Below are positions 56,846 through 64,000 of a stretch of DNA of 64,000 nucleotides, piece by piece. Position numbers and translations under genes: made by a program. The notes beneath the pieces are model-generated. The model saw only the letters and a program-made list of their open reading frames with translations, was not told the DNA's origin and made no database searches. Origin of the DNA: Odontocerum albicorne (taxonomy: Eukaryota; Arthropoda; Insecta; Trichoptera; Odontoceridae); NCBI GenBank assembly GCA_949825065.1, contig OX463862.1:18077246-18141245 (forward strand), read 5' to 3'. Every line of letters begins with the position of its first letter. The first letter of the stretch is position 1.

Positions 56846-58799
56846 TGTGTGAGATTTTTTTTTGAACGATTTTTTGTGTGTACTACTATATTGTTTTTTA
56901 TAAGCGTCCTTTCATGTGCGAGATGCCCTAGATCTTTTAAGCCCTGGGCTGTCGCGTGTTTGTAGTTTTGTTGAGGTCATTTATTTCTGATTGTAGTTTT
57001 GTTTAAGTCATTCTAAAGATTTGTGTAAGTCATTTTAATGTTTTGTGTAAGTCATTTTAATTTAATAAATGTTCATATTTTATGTGACACTTTGATTGTC
57101 GTATTCATATAATTCTTTAATTTCTCAATTTTAATGTGAATATATATTATTTACTGTTTTAATCACCGATTTTGACAAACAAAAAATTTTTCAATTCAAA
57201 AACCAAATTTGCTCTCAATTTATTTTATTACAAATGTTCAGCTACTCAAAGCAATATTAATTAAAGATTCATCTTCAATATTTTTGCTTTTTTTTTTAAA
57301 TATCTGCTAGCAAAAACTGTAAAAGTAATAATCATGAATAAAAATATGAAGATATGACACCAGTTACGGAAGTTAGCGCCAAATTTACGAGATATTGCCA
57401 CCGTTGTGGCGCCAGCGATTATTTTGATAAAATAAAAAATGCGTCGTTTTAGCCCCCTCGAGTACAAAGGGTTAGAACTATCCTTAGCATATATAACACA
57501 CAGATTATAAAAAAGTCCGGATGTTCTCGGCTTTCTTTAATAATTTTTGATATTTATTTGTTTAAGAACTTAACATATTAATTTAATTCACAAGTAAAGT
57601 AAAATATTTAACAGTAAAACAGTAATAAAGTTTCAAATGATAATGATAAATATATGATAAACAATTGGTGAAACACAAATTAAATATATGTATTTGAAAT
57701 CGCCAACCAATCACTTTTCGGAACTCAGGGCTCGAGAACCTATTGAAAATATATAAAAAAATCGAAAAACAACTGTAAAATATAATTATTAAGATTGGTT
57801 CAAAAGATATTTCCATAATGTTATCAAATTTATATAAAAAAACATCAATGTAACTAAACAAAACATTATAAAATCTATTGACTCGTGGTATTAGAGACTT
57901 CTGGGCATACAACATTCTTCATGTCAGTTTATTTTGACTTCTTGTCATTTTGTATTGTAAGTTATTTTGACTTTTAAAGTTATTTTGACTTCTGGTTATA
58001 TCGTCAGTTATTCAGACATTTTGTCAGTTATTCAAATTTTGAAAGTTACTTTGATTCTTGTCATTTTGCGAGGCATTTTGACTTATGTCTTGTCATTTTA
58101 ATTTTTGGAATCGATAGTGATGGTCACTTTTCGTGGAGTTAATCATGAATCTCATTGTAAATCACGCCTTTTTATGTATTCTTTGACAACAAATTATTAC
58201 CACTTAATATTTATCGACTACAACGTAAAAAAAAATTCAATGTGTTTTTGACCATCAGGAATCGAACGTCACACTGATAAGGTACCAAAAAAATATGTAA
58301 AAAGGGGTCCGGTTTTTCGTCCGATCAAGAGATATTGTGGCCCAAAAGTCCCGCACGCTTGACATGTACGTATATTTTGATTTTTCTATGTGCTGTAGTA
58401 TTAACATGTATGGTGACAAACTGTAATTTACGTTTTTGACCCGAAAACTCGATAATTCGGGCCGTAGAAAATTTTGTCTCAAAACCACGTTGTTTAACAT
58501 GACCACGCGCTATACGTGTACGAGTATTGTTGTCTCTTCATGTGTGGTAGTATTGTTAAAAAAATGTGCGTGTACGAACTGCAAGTTTCGTGCCTACTCC
58601 AGTGGTTCATAACTTATAGGCTTGATTAATGGGGCCAAAGATAATGTTGTCTCCCAGCTACGCTCTTCAATATTTCGTATACGAACTGATAATTTGGATA
58701 GGTAACAAAAAGACGAAATAATGTTTAGTGGGACGAAACTGGTAAATGAGTTTTGAAATCTTGGTTTAAAACTCGTGTAGTAAGAGTGAACAAGATAGA
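56846..58799. other. AT-rich, no gene; short tandem words
   Basis: Small local repeats: GTGTAAGTCATTTTAAT near 57020-57060 and GTCAGTTATTCA / TTTTGACTT near 57955-58090. No coding signal. Confidence 0.45.
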
Positions 58800-59090
58800 A
58801 TTATCAATTACTTGCCACTTGTGGATGTACTACTGCGTGATACCTTAACAAAATGGGTATTGTGGAGGATACAAGCTATGCGAGTGTTGTCTGGATGATG
58901 AGACTATAGATCAGGCGTTTTTTGGTTGTCCTTCATGTGACATATTTGATTTACTTAATGCTATATCTTTACCGTATCCAGTGAATGGCGCGTTTCTTCT
59001 TTATTTGAATAACTTTTCCATTGATAAATCGATTGTTAAATTTTTAATAATTTTTAATTTAAATTAGTTATTTTTTTTAATTATTGTCTT
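58800..59090 (+). pseudogene. LINE ORF2 C-terminal knuckle fragment
   Basis: CECCLDDETIDQAFFGCPSC-type text keeps the cysteines but has Gln for the usual His. Related to 22770 and 59520. Confidence 0.55.
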
Positions 59091-59131
59091 AAAAAAATGA
59101 TTTATTATAGTGTCTCTTATATATTTTTGCC

Positions 59132-59193
59132 TTTGACATGGTGGTACAAATCATCCAACTGTGGGGCTGGATGATTTGTACCACCATGTCAAA
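59132..59193. repeat. perfect hairpin, 26-bp arms
   Basis: TTTGACATGGTGGTACAAAT... at 59132-59157 is exactly reverse-complementary to 59168-59193, with a 10-base loop ACTGTGGGGC. Shorter ACAAATCATC repeats follow to 59256. Confidence 0.97.
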
Positions 59194-59519
59194 TTGTACA
59201 AATCATCCTTCAATTGTACAAATCAATTGTACACCTCTATTTTACAAATCATCGTGTGTAAAAAATATTAAATAAACTTTTCGTTTTATTTTGCACATCA
59301 CGGAATGTCACCAAGAATTGTCAGTCGAGAAACATTCAACGAATAAATTATTTTCTCTCTCAATATTATCGTTCCTTGAACTGCCCGCAAATGTTTTCCC
59401 TCGTAATTTTTCTATACGGTACGATATATTTTGTATCACGCGTCGTTTCAGCATACCGCCATCTAGTTCAGAAATAATTCACTAACGTTATATGAAATTC
59501 AGTTTTCAGCGTTTCATAA

Positions 59520-60060
59520 TAGATGGCGTGTACGCCTGAATTTATTATTCATGAAAAATTTATCTACTTGTCATTTCTTTACAATATTTTTCATCTTTTA
59601 CAATTCAACGACGTTTTCAAACGACAGATGCACATTTTTAATATATTAATCATGAAAATCAAACAGCAACGGAACTCCAAGTTTGGTTGGATGAATATTT
59701 TTAATGTAGATGTTGTTAAATATATAAGGCACGGGGATGTAAATGAGGGCTCTAGATATAAATTAATCCAACAATACTCGTATATCCATTTGAAACCATG
59801 GTTTAATATAATAGGAATAAATAAGATGGAAGTGTATGTCATGTGTCGTTTGTGGATGTGCGACTGCGTGGTGGCTAGTCACCTATACATAATGGGTATT
59901 GTGTAGAATCCCGGCTGATAGTGTGGTCTGGATGATGAAACTATAGAACATGTATTTTTTGGTTATCCTTTGCAAGACAGACTTGATTTACTAAAAACCA
60001 CATATTTACCGCATCCAATGAATCTTGCCTTTCTTCTGGAACTTTTCCACTTATAGATCG
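59520..60060 (+). pseudogene. LINE ORF2 C-terminal region with knuckle motif
   Basis: An open frame 59523-59906 contains WMNIFNVDVVKYIRHGDVNE, then MCRLWMCDCVVASHLYI. The next frame gives CGLDDETIEHVFFGYP, a C...H...C-type motif with the last Cys changed to Tyr. A frameshift separates the two parts. Confidence 0.6.
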
Positions 60061-60094
60061 ATTGTTATTTTTTTGTTGTATAACAAAACAACAA

Positions 60095-60295
60095 ACAAGT
60101 TGGCTGGAAGAGATAACTATGTGGCAATCTCTTCCAACCAACCAGAAAAATGTTTTAATGGACCCTAAGTGAAAACCAGTCTGGAATCTTTTTTTTTGTT
60201 AAATCTGAGATCCAACGGGAATCGAACCCGCAACCTCCGGATTGGGAGACAAGCGTTTTACCAACTTGACCACGGAGGTCATCGGAGTTATATAG
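60095..60295 (-). repeat. SINE S1, near full length, reversed
   Basis: GGCAATCTCTTCCAACCAAC (tail), ACGGGAATCGAACCCGCAAC (reversed B box), AGCGTTTTACCAACTTGACC (reversed A box). Confidence 0.82.
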
Positions 60296-60879
60296 ATATG
60301 AGAATAACGTTGTTGCAAATAATTGAAAAATTAAATTAAATATTTTTAAACGCTATATTTCAATGTTTACTCACCATCCCTTCTGCTAGCCACACATTTA
60401 GTTACAAATTCCACCAAGACAAAATTATCAAACAAATCAACAAGATTACATTTTCATAACAAAACATTGATATTTCGACACAAAACACAACAATTATCTC
60501 GTCAGTTCCACGCAATTGTCACGTGGCAAGATACCCTTGAATGTAAACAATATCTACGAATCGGTTTTTGACATTTGGAGAGCTCTCGACTTCGCGAGAC
60601 GAGTTGAGAGCTCTCGACTCTCGACATTTCATAAATTCACCTCCCAATCTCATATTTTAACCCCGAGAGCGGCCCACTCGCAGAGATTGATGTTTTCATC
60701 AGAGAATATGAAATAGGGTTGAACAAAAAGCTATGAAATTTGTATGATGTAATGTCAATATGCCGTGAAGTCAGTAAAACCTGTGTGTTGTAACTTATGT
60801 TAAATTGGTGTGTAGTTACATAACTAAAAACGATATATGACGATTTCGATACAATCGTTAGTTTGTGACATCAGCCAAA
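60296..60879. other. no gene; GAGAGCTCTC palindromes
   Basis: AGAGCTCTCGACTTCGCGAG and GAGAGCTCTCGACTCTCGAC at 60580-60625 are nested direct and inverted repeats. No gene seen. Confidence 0.45.
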
Positions 60880-61640
60880 TCGATATTTTATGTCATATAT
60901 AGTGTTTGTAGATTGGAAAATCATTAAAATTCTTATGTGAATTAAAACACGAGTGACATTGGTGAAAATTATGTGTCTTGAGAAAGTGACAGCGGTTAAT
61001 ATATTACAATACATTTTAGTATATTGTGGCTTCGGTCGATACAGTATGTCGTGATGGCTATGAAAACGACATGTTGTGATGTTGGTGAAAAAAGTATATT
61101 GTGATGACAGTGAAAACGGCTTGTTGTGATGACGATGAAAATGATATACCACCTTGATCAAAAAGTTTTAGGACCGACCACCATCCAGTAATGTCCTAGT
61201 GAAAACGGTATGTAGTGATGCTGATGAAAACGGTATGTTGTGTTGTGGTGATAAAACAATATGTTGTGATGCTGATGAAAACGGTATGTTGTGATACTGG
61301 TGAAAACGGCATGTTATGATGCTGGTGAAAACGGTGTGTTGTGATGCTGGTGAAAACGGTATATTGTGATCCTGGTGATGACGGTATGTTATGATGCTGA
61401 TGAAAACGGTATGTTGTGACGCTGGTGAAAACGGTATGTTGTGATGCTAGTGATAAAACAGTATGTTGTGATGTTGGTAAAAACGGTAAGTGTGATAAAA
61501 ATCGTTTGTTGTCAAGTCATTAAAATCGATTTTTTGTAACTTCGGTGAAAACGCTGTGTTGTGTTGTTGAAGAAATTGATAAATCGATTTGATGTGACGT
61601 CGGTGAAACAGTTCGTGTCGATAAGGGTATAACCGGTATG
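60880..61640. repeat. 25-bp minisatellite, partly degenerate
   Basis: Unit TATGTTGTGATGCTGGTGAA then AACGG, about 20 or more copies, cleanest at 61195-61460 and drifting at both ends. Confidence 0.92.
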
Positions 61641-62224
61641 TTGTGACGATGAAAACTGAACACCGTGAGTCGTCAATGGATTTCTTGCTTTTAAATTTTA
61701 TTAGATTTTTACAAATTTCAAAAATATAATTTAATTGTTTCACAAATTCATTACATACTGTATAGCCTAACAGGTTGATTACTTTGTGGCCATCTCTTCT
61801 AACCAACGAGAAAGATGTTTAGGGAATGTCCCTTAAAGGTATATGATGATTATGATTGTTGATAAATAATAAAACACGTTAGATCGCAATGCGGAAGGAG
61901 AGAGTGTTTATTTTTATAGTAACGTAGGTATTTATATGTTTTTGGAATGTGCACGAGAATGCGCTCGCGATATGCTTCTGTCTCGCTTCTGTGAATGCAG
62001 AAATGGTTTATTGTCGTATGTGGGTATATTTTATTTACGAAACTGGCGAGACAGCGTGGTGCGTTCTCTCTCTAGTATGGAATGCGGCGCGATGCTCGGC
62101 CGGCGTCAATGGTTGGCATGTGACCTTTGGACTGTTTAATATAATTTATCGAGGTATCCGAAGGTCGTTTCATCGGTCATTGACCATATGTATGCGACAA
62201 TATTCAGCGACGACCGTGGATCCC
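61641..62224. other. unassigned; GC-richer block 61930-62130
   Basis: Two overlapping open frames (FLECARECARDMLLSRF and TGETAWCVLSLVWNAARCS) have no recognised homology or splice support. Possibly part of an LTR or other TE. Confidence 0.35.
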
Positions 62225-62360
62225 TACAGATGTTTGAATAAGCCTCAAGGGAAAAATAGATTAAAACCCTTCTTAAAAAAATGGGTATTATTAGGAATCG
62301 ATCTCGTAATCTCAAGAAGGAAAATAGACATTTTACCAACTTGGCCACGGAGGCCATATA
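62225..62360 (-). repeat. SINE S1 head, reversed
   Basis: GGAATCGATCTCGTAATCTC and CATTTTACCAACTTGGCCAC are the reversed B and A boxes. Confidence 0.65.
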
Positions 62361-63070
62361 TTTGTTTCTAAATTACATTTTTTATCTGCTTTTTCATAAA
62401 CATGAAATACGAGAATGTTATTAAATTAACTTATAAAAAATCGATCTACAATTGTTGTATTGGAAAAAATCTTTTCGATCCATTATAAATAAATCTTAAA
62501 ATTTTCAGCGTGGTTTGACTTATGATGTCGACGTTTCGAAAACAATCTTCAGGACTTTTTTCTTATCAACTTGACTATTAACTAAACCCCACTGTACAAT
62601 ATTCCAAAATACCTTACAACTGATAAGAACGATAAGAACGGTTAATATAATATTTTTATATCGAATTGCCAACCTTATCACGTCTTTTTGAATAAAATAG
62701 AATAATTCTGAAATAATGGGGACCCAGCTCCCCTAGGAGGGCGCTCTTCAAATATTAAATTAATTACGGACTCGGCCGCTAATACAGTGAGACGTGTGAT
62801 TGCATTAATTCATCACTCCGTTCTAATTACGTACGCAATCGTTCAATCAAGTGTTTGTGTAAGCCTTCAATAAATTTTACACCGTGTTGATACATTTATA
62901 GTTCAACTCACAGCAAATGTAATCTTAAAAATACTTATAAAAATGTATTTATTCCAGCAAGGGTAAATAAGGTGTGTAATGTTAAACAATCCATATAAAA
63001 AAATGTGCTTAAAAAAAACACATGTAAAGTAAATATTTTACACATAAACGATAGTAAAACAAGAAAAAAA
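62361..63070. other. no gene seen
   Basis: AT-rich with a box-like AGGAGGGCGCTCTTCA scrap at about 62737, similar to the SINE tail GAGCGC motif. Confidence 0.4.
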
Positions 63071-63074
63071 GATT

Positions 63075-63500
63075 GTAATTTGTTTTATCAAACACTGTTT
63101 ATTCAACTTTTTGTAACAGTATAACCCTATGGCTAAGGCCACACCGAAGTGGTTTGCTAGGTACTACGTGACTTATAGTCTATGTGACTATAATAGTCAC
63201 GTAGCGTGGCGCGAAGCGTGCAGTGTGGTTATTGCGATAGTATGGGGTGCGTTGGTTCGCTAGGATGTCACCTAGCTCGCAGCGTAGCTCTAAGCACCAA
63301 GCGAGGCTCCTATCTGTGTGGCCGAGGCTTGACGGTTTTAAGGCTTTCACCTCATCATCAGGGGAGCACAAGCAAGACTGAATTCTTTTCGAACTGGTTT
63401 CGAGATACACGCTTCTAACGATAAACGGTAAACTGTGTTTGATAAAACAAATTACAATGTCTTTAAGCCTCCACAATGTTAATGCCTTAATTATAAATAA
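63075..63500. mobile_element. palindromic fold-back X pair with nested insertion
   Basis: A reversed X arm starts TTGTAATTTGTTTTATCAAA (63075) and a forward arm ends AACAAATTACAATGTCTTTA (63445 onward). The reversed arm is broken after TAACCCTA and resumes at CGGTTTTAAGGCTTTC (about 63333), enclosing the element below. Confidence 0.75.
63131..63332. mobile_element. MITE-like insertion in fold-back X
   Basis: Ends GGCTAAGGCCACAC and (inverted) AAGCCTCGGCCACAC are imperfect inverted repeats. The interior has GTGACTATAATAGTCAC and several GCGTAGC-type repeats. Superfamily not determined. Confidence 0.5.
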
Positions 63501-63559
63501 TATAGAAAAAATATACATTAAAATACGATGTACATACTCAGAAGCAGAGATGATAGATT

Positions 63560-63750
63560 GGAATACTTTTTTATTACACTTTCATGTGGCAATCTCTTCC
63601 AACCATCCAGAAAGTTTTTAAAGATGCCTTAAGAGGAAACCAGAAATACTTAAATCTTTTAAAAAAAAAATGGATTCCATCGGGAATCGAACCCGTAATT
63701 TCTGGGCTGGAAGATAGACATTTTATCCACTAGGTTACGGAAGATTTCCC
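63560..63750 (-). repeat. SINE S1, near full length, reversed
   Basis: GTGGCAATCTCTTCCAACCA (tail), ATCGGGAATCGAACCCGTAA (reversed B box), GACATTTTATCCACTAGGTT (reversed A box). Confidence 0.8.
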
Positions 63751-63935
63751 TATCGTAACACATATATTTCACCTTTTGTATAACTCTTACGTTTTCTCTT
63801 TTTACTTTTCTTTCTTTAAACATATCATTCACCTGATCGAACTATACTTTTTTTGTTGTCCTCTTCCACACCTTTCACTTCCTTTTGCAAAAAGTACTCT
63901 TATATTCGTTTTTTTCATTAATTTATGCCCAAACC
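63751..63935 (-). pseudogene. degenerate RTE-like RT C-terminus, reversed
   Basis: ATCATTCACCTGATCGAACT and TATGCCCAAACCATTAAAAA are decayed VNDM and LXWFGH blocks. Confidence 0.45.
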
Positions 63936-63942
63936 ATTAAAA

Positions 63943-64000
63943 AATCGAAGATTGGAAAATCATTAAAATTCTTATTTGATTTAAAATACAGTGACATTGG
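63943..64000. repeat. second copy of the sequence at 60912-60962
   Basis: GATTGGAAAATCATTAAAAT, TCTTAT(G/T)TGA and AGTGACATTGG recur, so another copy of the 25-bp array locus probably begins at the window edge. Confidence 0.8.

Noticed and set aside
61936..62371. Two overlapping frames with GC-rich composition
   Set aside because: Overlapping frames, no recognisable domain and no splice or start support. The 3' part is SINE head sequence.

Overview
The window looks like AT-rich, repeat-dense insect chromosomal DNA. Features pointing that way are introns of kilobase length, GT-AG splice sites, insect-type non-LTR retrotransposons (RTE-like, Jockey-like and CR1-like), tRNA-derived SINEs, hAT, pogo/Tigger and piggyBac-like DNA elements, and many minisatellites. 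Lepidoptera or a near relative is my best guess. It rests on the lysozyme-like gene, whose introns fall inside the Trp28 codon and near residue 82, with no third intron. The species cannot be named from the sequence alone. There are no bacterial operons, rRNA genes or CRISPR arrays.

One host gene can be reconstructed with confidence. A c-type lysozyme-like gene lies on the + strand as three coding exons: 6522-6597, 24863-24997 and 28734-28870. The joins keep frame exactly and encode about 115 residues. The fold signature is kept (DWVC, NYGIFQIN, AAKC, NAWAAW, NCQGK). Both catalytic acids are replaced (Glu35 to Ala, Asp52 to Asn), and several canonical cysteines are lost, including both partners of the Cys6-Cys127 bond. 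It is probably a non-enzymatic lysozyme-like protein. The first coding exon begins at a well-placed ATG just after an initiator-like TCAGTT, but no signal peptide is visible.

Three weaker coding candidates remain: an isolated exon-like block at 36123-36209, an intronless basic/acidic 135-residue reading frame at 48232-48639, and a TATA-ATG-donor arrangement at 17967-18034. None could be assigned to a family.

Layout. 1-6470: degenerate RTE, SINE and fold-back fragments. 6598-24862 (intron 1): a Jockey-like RT (7995-9300), an internally deleted pogo/Tigger element (10672-11585), a piggyBac-like MITE (11734-12009), a 12 x 59 bp array inside a LINE 3' end, several minisatellites, a hAT MITE (18258-18741) and a CR1/Jockey-type RT with its 3' UTR (20965-22245). 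24998-28733 (intron 2): an 8 x 194 bp higher-order repeat, a second degenerate array, an (AT)n tract and a 200-N gap. 28870-36000: nested LINE/SINE/fold-back/hAT insertions with readable target-site duplications. 36000-50000: mixed TEs, a perfect hairpin, LINE RT C-termini and tandem fold-back copies. 50255-52545: a very long inverted repeat. 52700-64000: more RTE/LINE/SINE copies, 49-bp and 25-bp arrays and another perfect hairpin.

The repeats are linked. The main SINE family shares its 3' tail with the CR1/Jockey-type LINE at 20965-22245, which suggests that this LINE mobilises it. The fold-back family and hAT elements have inserted into an older LINE. The word TACGAGTATA recurs throughout the window far above chance.
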